This document shows, one piece after another, positions 36,996 through 49,500 of a DNA stretch of 64,000 nucleotides. The position numbers and the translations under genes were made by a program. The stretch lies in the NCBI GenBank assembly GCA_963995525.1, contig OZ023210.1:1276482-1340481 (forward strand), written 5' to 3'. Under the pieces are notes generated by a model. It was not told the origin of the DNA and ran no database searches. It saw only the letters and a program-made list of their open reading frames with translations. Numbering within the stretch: the stretch's first letter is position 1; each line of letters begins with the position of its first letter. The stretch comes from Escarpia spicata. Lineage: Eukaryota; Annelida; Polychaeta; Sabellida; Siboglinidae.

Positions 36996-37965
36996 CTGTA
37001 ACGTCTCCCTTATCAACACCCTAGCGTTATCGGAGCCGCGATCGATGGCGGCTTCGGTTCACACAGGCGCCTTGTCATTTGAAAGACGAACCGCGCCCAA
37101 CCCGAGAGTGGCTGATAAAGCAATTAATCCGAGCGTAATCGCACATACTCGTGCTCTGTTCGAATACTGACAGCGACAACTGAATTTAGAAGCGATTTGT
37201 ATCTTTCGATTAATGCCTAAGTAGGTGGTGCTGCGTGTAGGGGGTCTATCATTAAAGCGCAACGCATAAGACGAGAAGTTACATCAAACGTAAGTATTCT
37301 ACGCATGTGATCGTTTGACCAACTCTCCCGAAGTCCCCGCGTATCTGTTATGATAGGACTAGATGTACGACATCCGGTGTATTCAAGTTAAATTATATTG
37401 TTCTTAATACTTGACTAAATATGTTTAGTGTTGGCCGATAGTGTCTATCAAGTTGCGCTTAATAAACATTGTTCGCAACTTGAAAGTTGCCCCCGTGAAA
37501 TATTCGAGATGTAAACAAAACTTTCATATCCTAAACATTTATTATATTGTTTGCAATAATGCCGAGACCGGCTTGGTCACTAACAACAGGACCCGTTGGT
37601 GTCTGGTGCCTTCGCGTTTACCTACATTCAACACAACTATTTCAGCGAACTTCATATTAAAAATTACTACCGTAGCTCATTCCGGGTAACGGAACAGTCG
37701 TGTAACTTTTTCATACGTCATACAGTGATACACTAAACCCATCCTACGTTTTGAGTTACGTCACCGACACATGTCTTTAATCTGATTCTTTGGCGTAGGG
37801 CAAGTTTGAAACATTTCAGAACACACTTTTTATGGGTCGTTCGTAAGAAAGCGGTGCCATTAAGCATGTTATTATTACGCCACACACGTCGACGACACAC
37901 TGGCTTTACAATCGACGCAGCGACGACGGCGACGCTTCTGCCACCAAGTGTCGTCACAAACCTAC
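36996..37965. other. Non-coding, putative start of intron 1
   Basis: CpG-rich unique-looking sequence immediately downstream (minus strand) of the splice donor of the membrane-protein exon. No exon recognised. Confidence 0.45.
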
Positions 37966-38238
37966 CTTTTCTAATAACTTATCTAAGTGCTCCTCTACGT
38001 AGCGATAGACATGCTCCTCCGTTACGGCGCATCGCCGCTCGAGCGAGTCGAGTCTGTCCTGAAGCGACGTCAATTTGTAACTGTACATGACGACTGTCCA
38101 AGTGAGGAAGGTGACGATCGCTACACCGACGAAGAGAGCGAAGAGAGTCCGCCACAGTCGGGCTGCTAGTCCGGTCGACGGGAGGCCGTCGTGGTGGCCC
38201 TTCTCGGCCGACCGCAAGTCGCTCGTGGACGCAGTCAT
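37966..38238 (-). CDS. First coding exon of type II membrane protein, transmembrane-collagen-like
   Basis: Read on the minus strand this exon encodes 91 residues before a consensus donor (GAAAAG/GTAGGT) at phase 0. Residues 1-30 are polar and should be cytoplasmic. Residues 31-53 are a single hydrophobic segment (LFALFVGVAIVTFLTWTVVM at its core) preceded by two Arg, which predicts N-inside, type II topology. Residues 55-91 form a charged heptad-like coiled coil (KLTSLQDRLDSLERRC, then VEEHLDKLLEK). Membrane collagens XIII, XXIII and XXV begin in the same way: short tail, one membrane segment, then a coiled coil that nucleates the trimer ahead of the Gly-X-Y regions. I chose the ATG at 38238; another in-frame ATG lies at 38328, with an in-frame TAA 12 nt before it. 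No collagenous exon was found to the left, so the family call is an inference. Other coiled-coil type II proteins (gliomedin-like, scavenger-receptor-like) are possible. A 30-bp tandem array occupies the 5' flank. Confidence 0.5.
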
Positions 38239-38499
38239 CGCGAGCGTCAGACGCACACAAGTCAACAAGAGAACGTCGCAAGTGGAATCACCGACGTCGA
38301 ATACAGATCCACAGTGGCCGCATCTCACGCTGTTAGTCCGCTATCGCATCCTCTCGCGCCGCCGATTCAGGCTCTACTGCCGCCTACTGCATAGCGCGGG
38401 GCGGCGGCTGAGCGGGCGATTCCAAGTTGGCGAAGCCCGCTAGTGCGCTAGTGCTGCTGGTTGCGGGCGCCGGCAAGTCTAGGGCGGGCTTCTGTTTCA

Positions 38500-39275
38500 G
38501 CCGGGGCAACGTGTACACGGCCGATAGTTGGCTGGGACAATGTGTACACGCTGACAGTTGGCTGGGACGACGTGTTCACGCCGACAGTTGGCCGGGCCAA
38601 CGTATACACGCCGACAGTTGGCCGGGGCGACGTGCACACGCCGACAGTTGGCCGGGACGACGTGTACACGCCGACAGTTGACCGGGGCAACGTGTAAACG
38701 GCCGACAGTTCAACATGTGCACGGCCGGCAGTTGACTGGGGCATCGTGCAGACGGCCGACAGTTGACTGGAGCAACGTATACAAGGCCGACACTTGGCCG
38801 GGGCAACGTGTATACGCCGACAGTTGGCCGGGGCAACATGTGCACGGCCAACAGTTCAACGTGTACACGGCCGACAGTTGGTTGAGACAATGTGTACACG
38901 GCTGACAGTTCAATGTATACACGGCCGACAGTTGGCTGAGACAACGTGTACATGGCTGACAGTTGGCTGAGACAACGTGTACACGCCGACAGTTGGATGG
39001 GGCAACTTGCTCACGGCCGACATTTGGCCGGGGCAACGTGTACACGCCGACAGTTGGTTGAGGCAACGTGTACACGCCGACAGTTGGCCGGGCAACGTGT
39101 GCACTCTCGACAGTTGACAGAGGCAACGTGTACACGCCGACAGTTGGCTGAGACAACGTATTTAGAGCTGGCATTTGGTTGGGACAACGTGTACACGGCC
39201 GACAGTTGTCTGGGGCAACGTGTACACGGCCGACAGTTCAACGAATACTCAGCCGGCAGTAGTTCAACGTGTACA
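38500..39275. repeat. 30-bp tandem repeat, about 25 copies
   Basis: The consensus combines ACGTGTACACGCCGACAGTT with GGCCGGGGCA. Many units vary (TGGCTGAGACA, TGACTGGAGCA, ACACGGCCGACAGTTCAACG), and some are shortened to about 20 bp by loss of the GGCCGGGGCA part. The array ends about 260 bp upstream of the chosen start codon of the minus-strand membrane-protein exon. Confidence 0.92.
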
Positions 39276-42200
39276 CACAGATAGTTGGCTGGCGTCGACA
39301 TCCGTCGTTCGGCGGCCCGTCCGTCGCCTTGTCGGCACAGTCGTATACGTCAAGTGGACGTGGCCCTCTGCGATCGCTGTCTACGACGGATGGATACGTC
39401 CCGATTGACGCAGACTTCTGCAAGTTGTTCTCAGTTGTTCTCAGTTGTTGCCAACACCTTCACAAATGCACTCGGAAGTCCGAAAAACATATTGACTGTT
39501 CTTTTAGTAAAGATTGAACTAGCTCACAATACAGTTTACATTCCATATCGATAGCTAATATTAACTTATAAAGGTCGTCGGATTAGTTGGTTCTGTTATA
39601 GTCAAGTTATGGAGTTTGTTAAATGGTTATAAAGCGTCCTCACGCGGCAATGCGATTCGAACCTCCAAACCTGGCTATATGTATCCACTGCAACAGAAAT
39701 TACATGCTTTATACAAATATGTATTTAATCTTGGTGAACATTTTGGGAAAAAGATAAATGTAGTCCGGCGCTATATTGCATGACTTTGGCAAAGTCCGCG
39801 ATCTAACGATCAAAGTCAATGTTTTCGGCGATGATTTTAACAAATGCACGCCCTCATTTAACATACAATCTGCCTGTACTACTTGGGCCGGATCACACGC
39901 TATAAATACAACGTGGACATTCACGAACCTAAGTTGTGGTTTAGTTGACCTATGTAGGGTCTACGCGTAAGACACACGCTGTTGACCCAAGCACGTATGT
40001 TTATTCAATGTCTGCCCCTTCCCCGTCACGGAGGGGGTCTGTGACGGGCATAGAGGGTATCTTGGTCTTGTAAAGTTGTGGCACGCAGTATCATAACACT
40101 GTAAAAAGAGAGCCTATTTAAAGGGAGCTTGTCTGTTCCGTCAGGTAATTATAAGCCGGAAGTACGTTGAATCAGTTCTAACTTAGCCTCAATGTGGACA
40201 GGAGCGTGGGAACGAACCAACTTCAAAGCAATAAGTGACAATCTAATATGCAATAAGAAGAACCGCTGATGTCACCGGTTGTTTATAAAATGAATGTTTA
40301 CAATCTGGACGTTTCGGGCTTATTAAATGCAATTTGGCAGGCAGTATAACTATAGTATAGATCTATGGGCCTACCTTCAGCATTGACGTCTTATGCTCGA
40401 TCCAGTGGGCGAATAATATAGGTAAGGTAATAAATTAAACATATATATATATTATAATATTTAGAATACTTTATAAATAAATGTTTAGAAATGAGGAACG
40501 GACAGAGTACCTTTAAGTTTAACGACATTTAGCAGAAACATCCGTTATCAAGCATCGTTACCTTGTCCGAGGAGATTTGCACGGATCGGCTCGGGCACAT
40601 AGACCCAATAGTCAAAAAGCTATACCACTGTTCACATTCCCATTGGTAGTGTTAGCGTTTATCAGATTATAAGCAAACTGTACCTGAGAAAAATCAGAAA
40701 TTTCTTCACAGCCACTGCCGTCATAATGTTATCATAACATATAATCCCTTCAATATTTACCAAAATAGTCATGTTTTATGCACCAAAAATTGCAAAAATA
40801 CCACTCCGCCAACTACACTCTTCCAAATATGCGTCATTTCACTGTCAATGCACTGAACCTGCTAATAGTAATGTCTGATCTACTGCACTCATTTCTCCCA
40901 AACAAGTTTCTTTCAAACATCACCATTTTCTACATTATTACTATTACCGAGGAAGGTTAACTGAGCTCTGATGACTGGTATCTTACTGTACAACGCGAGC
41001 ATGTTGACTTCTCCGCGAGTCCTGGATACCACGCAGCGTGCTCACTGCTCCGACCGGACGGATTAATTCGGCCACGGACACCCGATCCGGTTATGATACA
41101 GGACGCTGTTTTCGTTCTGGAGCTAATTAAGAAGCCTGTAGGTACGAGATAGGCGCAACACACATACACCTGTCACTCAGATGTGTACGATAACAACGAG
41201 CGCTATTTAATAGATGAGGAATTATTCCTGTTACGTCGGCGTAAAAATATTAATCTACGCAATATTATGACAACCACGTGATGCATTTAATAGCTAAAGG
41301 GTGGTTAGACATATTAAAATGGGCAGACACCAAGTTGGCGGCAGGGAGACTGCATTTCTATTTGAGACGGCAGGGAATATAACCTGCGTGTGATGCTGTT
41401 TCGAACATAGTTTGTTGCGACAATTTGGAAATGAAATACTTGATTGATTTACGAAAAACGGAAAATTTTCAATATCGACTGAACATAATTATTAACACAT
41501 CTACATATCATAAAACTAAAATTAACCAGTATGTCACGCTCGAAAACGAGAAGTCCGCCGAAGTATTTTACTCCTGTGTGTTTGTGTTAAAATGTAAACT
41601 GGTAATTCGGGGAATAAAGCATATATACCGTGTCTTGTTGTAATCACTGAAAGAACCGCTGATGTCACTGTTCATTCGTTGTTTGTGCCGTAGAAGTTTC
41701 TCAAAAGTAATCTCCGGGTCCACTACACAGCAACGCAGGTCAGAAGTTCCCCTGCAGTATCACCCAATGAAATCGCATTTAAATTTACATAAATAACACA
41801 TGGTATCGCCCAAAGAATACAATTTATCTCACGCAATACATGTTTTAAACATAAAAAACGAGCTAACGAACATACGTATTTCCTACACGATAATACACGT
41901 AGTCGTGTGACGCCGTTCACATGAGGAATTTCAATTGTGCCGACGCACACCGTTCCCTTTAATCAGAAAACATAATCCGCGGAGAAACAAGGAACATCTC
42001 CGAGAAGACGTAGAACATCTGTCTGTGCCGCAGTCAGGATGACTGGCAGAAGCCGCGTAGATATGCTGTACTAATGGTATGAACACGTAAGAGGTTTATG
42101 GGATTATATTTGTACCGGGTCCGCTTTTACTGGGAAGTGATGAGAATAATTTTCTGGTGCTGTTTTTCAGCGAGTCAATCAGGAAGCAGCGAACGTATAT

Positions 42201-42465
42201 TGTTAGAAAATGTATGTTAGAAGTAATATGTTCATTGCTGATACACCAGGAAGGGTTCCCAAAAATGTGTCTTGTGTTCACAATTGGGCCAGTAGACGTA
42301 TCCGTGGTGATGTAGAACAGACGCGGCGACACAGTCTGCCTCCGAGACAATTCGCCGTAGATCTAGAGGCACTATCCGAGTGTTCGTGTTTTCGCAAGAA
42401 GTCTTCGCAAACATGGGTTTCGTCAGCATTGCTAGGGCAGTTCCTTGAGCCTGGAGCATTGTGCA
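39276..42465. other. Non-coding, no gene recognised
   Basis: CpG-rich, with a short AT dinucleotide run near 40440-40452. GATTCGAACC at about 39653 matches a complementary tRNA B box, but no cloverleaf can be folded around it. No exon recognised. Confidence 0.45.
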
Positions 42466-45366
42466 GAGTTAGAACACATATACAACTAGTATTACACATA
42501 TACAACTAGTATTACACATATACAACTAGTATTACACATATACAACACTAGGATTACACATATACAACACTAGTATTACACATATACAACACTAGTATTA
42601 CACATATACAACACTAGTATTACACATATACAACACTAGTATTACACATATACAACTAGTATTACACATATACAACTAGTATTACACATATACAACACTA
42701 GTATTACACACATACAACTAGTATTACACATATACAACACTAGTATTACACATATACAACACTAGTATTACACATATACAACTAGTATTACACATATACA
42801 CCTAGTATTACACATATACAACTAGTATTACACATATACAACTAGTATTACACATATACAACACTAGGATTACACATATACAACACTAGTATTACACATA
42901 TACAACACTAGTATTACACATATACAACACTAGTATTACACATATACAACTAGTATTACACATATAAAACTAGTATTACACACATACAACACTAGTATTA
43001 CACACATACAACTAGTATTACACATATACAACACTAGTATTACACATATACAACACTAGTATTACACATATACAACTAGTATTACACATATACAACTAGT
43101 ATTACACATATACAACTTGTATTACACATATATAACTAGTATTACACATATACAACTAGTATTACACATACACAACAAGTATTACACATATACAACTAGT
43201 ATTACACATATACAACTAGTATTACACATATATAACACTAGTATTACACATATACAACTAGTATTACACATATACAACTAGTATTACACATATACAACTA
43301 GTATTACACATATATAACACTAGTATTACACATATACAACTAGTATTACAAATATACAACTAGTATTACACATATATAACACTAATATTACACATATACA
43401 ACTAGTATTACACATATACAAGTAGTATTACACATATACAACTAGTATTACACATATACACCTAGTATTACACATATACCACTAGTACTACACATATACA
43501 ACACTACTATTACACATATATAACACTAGTATTACACATATACAACTAGTATTACACCTATACACCTAGTATTACACATATACACCTAGTATTACACATA
43601 TACAACACTAGTATTACACATATACAACAAGTATTACACATATACAACTAGTATTACACATATATAACACTAGTATTACACATATACAACTAGTATTACA
43701 CATATACACCTAGTATTACACATATACAACACTAGTATTACACATATACACCTAGTATTACACATATACACCTAGTATTACACATATACACCTAGTATTA
43801 CACATATACAACTAGTATTACACATATACACCTAGTATTACACATATACACCTAGTATTACACATATACAACTAGTACTACACATATACAACACTAGTAT
43901 TACACATATATAACACTAGTATTACACATATACAACTAGTATTACACATATACACCTAGTATTACACATATACACCTAGTATTACACATATACAACACTA
44001 GTATTACACATATACAACTAGTATTACACATATACACCTAGTATTGCACATATACACCTAGTATTACACATATACATCTAGTATTACACATATACACACA
44101 TACAACACTAGTATTACACATATATAACACTAGTATTACACATATACAACTATTGTTACACATATACAACTAGTATTACACTTATACACCTAGTATTACA
44201 CATATACACCTAGTATTACACATATACAACACTAGTATTACACATATACAACTAGTATTACACATATACAACTAGTATTACACATATACACCTAGTATTA
44301 CACATATACACCTAGAATTACACATATACAATTAGTATTACACATATACAACACTAGTTTTACACATATACAACTAGTATTACACATATACACCTAGTAT
44401 TACACATATACACCTAGAATTACACATATACAACTAGTACTACACATATACACCTAGTACTACACATATACACCTAGTATTACACATATACAACTAGTAT
44501 TACACATATACAACACTAATATTACACATATACAACTAGTATTACACATATACAACACTAGTATTACACATATACAACACTAGTATTACACATATATAAC
44601 ACTAGTATTACACATATACACCTAGTATTACACATATACAACTAGTAATACACATATACAACTAGTATTACACATATACAACATTAGTATTACACATATA
44701 CAACATTATTATTACACATATACAACATTAGTATTACACATATACAACTAGTATTACACATATACAACACTATTATTACACATATACACCTAGTATTACA
44801 CATATACACCTATTATTACACATATACACCTAGTATTACACATATACACCTAGTATTACACATATACAACACTAGTATTACACATATACAACACTAGTAT
44901 TACACATATACAACTAGTATTACACATATACAACTAGTATTACACATATACAACACTAGTATTACACATATACACCTAGTATTACACATATACACGTAGT
45001 ATTACACATATACACCTAGTATTACACATATACAACTAGTATTACACATATACACCTAGTATTACACATATACACCTAGTATTACACATATACAACACTA
45101 GTATTACACATATACAACACTAGTATTACACATATACAACTAGTATTACACATATACACCTAGTATTACACATATACACCTAGTATTACACATATACACT
45201 TAGTATTACACATATACAACACTAGTATTACATATATACACGTAGTATTACACATATACACCTAGTATTACACATATACACCTAGTATTACACATATACA
45301 CCTAGTATTACACATATACAACTAGTATTACACATATACAACACTAGTATTACACATATATAACAC
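42466..45366. repeat. 20/22-bp minisatellite, about 140 copies
   Basis: The array consists of two unit lengths: 20 bp (ATTACACATATACAACTAGT) and 22 bp, which carries an extra AC (CAACACTAGT). A frequent 20-bp variant has CACCTAGT. The CACCTAGT variant is almost absent from the left third and common from about 43440 onward, so subfamilies are spatially sorted. The array is AT-rich and nearly CpG-free inside a CpG-rich neighbourhood. Confidence 0.96.
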
Positions 45367-46584
45367 ATTCACACGTATGTTCGCTTCACAAACGTATGTA
45401 AACACATTTTATCATCGTAAATTAAAACGTTACAACAGAAACGTGTGTGAAATATGTGGATGGTGCCATCCAGAGGAAGCTTCTTGAAACCATATTTATG
45501 AGAATATTCAAAATTTATAGCCAACCCTGCCAAACATTAATTCAGACTTTTATGCTTGTCGTAGCATTGTGGTTATGCTACATATTAAAATAATTCAGTT
45601 ACTATTGCAAATGGCGTCGTTCGTGCACGAAAGATCCCCACCGAGGTTCGCCCGTCTAAGACCTCGCTCCATGTACACGGCATCGTTATCCGCGGTATGA
45701 TATTAACGCAGACGCTGTGCAGCCTCTACATCAATACAACATTATGGGCCTCATACATGCTACCCTCCACACCTCACACCATCCCATCCCTTTACAGGGA
45801 ATGCTAATCCCGTGTGTATCACTTGGAGGTTCCCTGGTTCCGCTGGAGATTCACTGCTTGTCATTGTCGGCTCAACAGTTACCGGAAGTTACTCGATCTA
45901 CAGAAACCATTTCGTGAAAGAAATGGCAGTTCGTTGCGATTTGCCTTATCCACAGATTACGGTGGCCCAAAACCGCCACCTGTTCCGCCATAAAGGTGTT
46001 ATGTGCGAGTTTTTATTGATATGTGGTCATTTCGGCTGCAACTTGTGTGGCAATTACAGTTGATATGTTGCTACATTACTTACTTAATCCTTTCCCTTTA
46101 ACTGGACACTACGCAATGGCCGAAACAACACTACTCCGTGTGCGACTGCTGGTGTTTAGGGCCTACTCGAATACTCCATTTAGATTTGGTCTTCCTTGCT
46201 TTCCATGTTGACTCCAGTCCCCGACCTGCAGGACAGTGGTGGTTTCCCGGAGGATGTGACCTATCCACTTCCACTTTCTTTACTTTCATTGTGACGATTC
46301 CAATGTGAAGGTAAAAAGTACGACGACCCTACAACATGGTCACATTGGGGTACGGCGTCAATATTAGCTGTATGGATACATATTATATTATTAAGTAGTG
46401 TAATTCACGGTAGGGGGCCTATAGTGTCAAGTTGCATTTATCTCCAAACCTTGATAATAAGCCCCAACAAAGCGAAAGTCGTGTAACAGAGCAAACACAT
46501 GCATCACCATGCAAAACCCATACAAACGTCAACTTCGACTTGAGAACATGATCTTATAAAAATCGTTCAACGCAGAAGATACTA
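45367..46584. other. Non-coding, no gene recognised
   Basis: Unique-looking spacer between the two largest arrays. No exon recognised. Confidence 0.5.
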
Positions 46585-49500
46585 CAACCCAGCACGAGTG
46601 AAACTACACGGGGAAGGAAGAGATCACAACCCAGCACGAGTGGAACTACACGGGGAAGGAAGAGATCACAACCCGGCACGAGTGGAACTACACGGGGAAG
46701 GAAGAGATCACAACCCAGCACGAGTGGAACTACACGGGGAAGGAAGAGATCACAACCCAGCACGAGTGGAACTACACGGGGAAGGAAGAGATCACAACCC
46801 GGCACGAGTGGAACTACACGGGGAAGGAAGAGATCACAACCCAGCACGAGTGGAACTACACGGGGAAGGAAGAGATCACAACCGGGCACGAGTGGAACTA
46901 CACGGGAAAGGAAGAGATCACAACCCGGCACGAGAGGAACTACACGGGGAAGGAAGAGATCACAACCAAGCACGAGTGGAACTACACGGGGAAGGAAGAG
47001 ATCACAACTCGGCACGAGTGGAACTACACGGGGAAGGAAGATATCACAACCCGGCACGAGTGGAACTACACGGGGAAGGAAGAGATCACAACCCTGCACG
47101 AGTGGAACTACACGGGGAAGGAAGAGATCACAACCCGGCATGAGTGGAACTACACGGGGAAGGAAGAGATCACAACCCTGCACGAGTGGAACTACACGGG
47201 GAAGGAAGAGATCACAACCCTGCACGAGTGGAACTACATGGGGAAGGAAGAGATCACAACCCGGCACGAGTGGAACTACACGGGGAAGGAAGAGATCACA
47301 ACCCTGCACGAGTGGAACTAACGGGGAAGGAAGATATCACAACCCTGCACGAGTGGAACTACACGGGAAAGGAAGAGATCACAACCCTGCACGAGTGGAA
47401 CTACACGGGGAAGGAAGAGATCACAACCCAGCATGAGTGGAACTACACGGGGAAGGAAGAGATCACAACCCAGCACGAATGGAACTACACGGGGAAGGAA
47501 GAGATCACAACCCAGCATGAGTGGAACTACACGGGGAAGGAAGAGATCACAAACCAGCACGAGTGGAACTACACGGGGAAGGAAGAGATCACAACCCTGC
47601 ACGAGTGGAACTAAACGGGGAAGGAAGAGATCATAACCCAGCACGAGTGGAACTACACGGGGAAGGAAGAGATCACAACCCTGCACGAGTGGAACTACAC
47701 GGGGAATGAAGAGATCACAACCCTGCACGAGTGGAACTACACGGGGAAGGAAGAGATCACAACCCTGCACGAGTGGAACTACACAGGGAATGAAGAGATC
47801 ACAACCCTGCACGAGTGGAACTACACGGGGAAGGAAGAGATCACAACCCTGCACGAGTGGAACTACACGGGGAAGGAAGAGTTTACAACCCAGCACGAGT
47901 GGAACTACACGGGGAAGGAAGAGATTACAACCCAGCACGAGTGGAACTACACGGGGAATGAAGAGATCACAACCCTGCACGAGTGGAACTACACGGGGAA
48001 GGAAGGGATCACAACCCAGCACGATTGGAACTACACGGGGAAGGAAGAGATCACAACCCAGCATGAGTGGAACTACACGGGGAAGGAAGAGATCACAACC
48101 CAGCACGAGTGGAACTACAATGGGAAGGAAGGGATCACAACCCAGCACGAGTGGAACTACACGGGGAAGGAAGAGATCACAACCCAGCACGAGTGGAACT
48201 ACACGGGGAATGAAGAGATCACAACCCAGCACGAGTGGAACTACACGGGGAAGGAAGAGATCACAACCCAGCACGAGTGGAACTACACGGGGAAGGAAGA
48301 GATCACAACCAAGCACGAGTGGAACTACACGGGGAAGGAAGAGATCACAACTCGGCACGAGTGGAACTACACGGGGAAGGAAGATATCACAACCCGGCAC
48401 GAGTGGAACTACACGGGGAAGGAAGAGATCACAACCCTGCACGAGTGGAACTACACGGGGAAGGAAGAGATCACAACCCGGCATGAGTGGAACTACACGG
48501 GGAAGGAAGAGATCACAACCCTGCACGAGTGGAACTACACGGGGAAGGAAGAGATCACAACCCTGCACGAGTGGAACTACATGGGGAAGGAAGAGATCAC
48601 AACCCGGCACGAGTGGAACTACACGGGGAAGGAAGAGATCACAACCCTGCACGAGTGGAACTAACGGGGAAGGAAGATATCACAACCCTGCACGAGTGGA
48701 ACTACACGGGAAAGGAAGAGATCACAACCCTGCACGAGTGGAACTACACGGGGAAGGAAGAGATCACAACCCAGCATGAGTGGAACTACACGGGGAAGGA
48801 AGAGATCACAACCCAGCACGAATGGAACTACACGGGGAAGGAAGAGATCACAACCCAGCATGAGTGGAACTACACGGGGAAGGAAGAGATCACAAACCAG
48901 CACGAGTGGAACTACACGGGGAAGGAAGAGATCACAACCCTGCACGAGTGGAACTAAACGGGGAAGGAAGAGATCATAACCCAGCACGAGTGGAACTACA
49001 CGGGGAAGGAAGAGATCACAACCCTGCACGAGTGGAACTACACGGGGAATGAAGAGATCACAACCCTGCACGAGTGGAACTACACGGGGAAGGAAGAGAT
49101 CACAACCCTGCACGAGTGGAACTACACAGGGAATGAAGAGATCACAACCCTGCACGAGTGGAACTACACGGGGAAGGAAGAGATCACAACCCTGCACGAG
49201 TGGAACTACACGGGGAAGGAAGAGTTTACAACCCAGCACGAGTGGAACTACACGGGGAAGGAAGAGATTACAACCCAGCACGAGTGGAACTACACGGGGA
49301 ATGAAGAGATCACAACCCTGCACGAGTGGAACTACACGGGGAAGGAAGGGATCACAACCCAGCACGATTGGAACTACACGGGGAAGGAAGAGATCACAAC
49401 CCAGCATGAGTGGAACTACACGGGGAAGGAAGAGATCACAACCCAGCACGAGTGGAACTACAATGGGAAGGAAGGGATCACAACCCAGCACGAGTGGAAC

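Noticed and set aside
39640..39700. tRNA gene on the minus strand
   Set aside because: Only a B-box-like GGTTCGAATC is present. The T-arm stem does not pair and no A box or acceptor stem can be formed.
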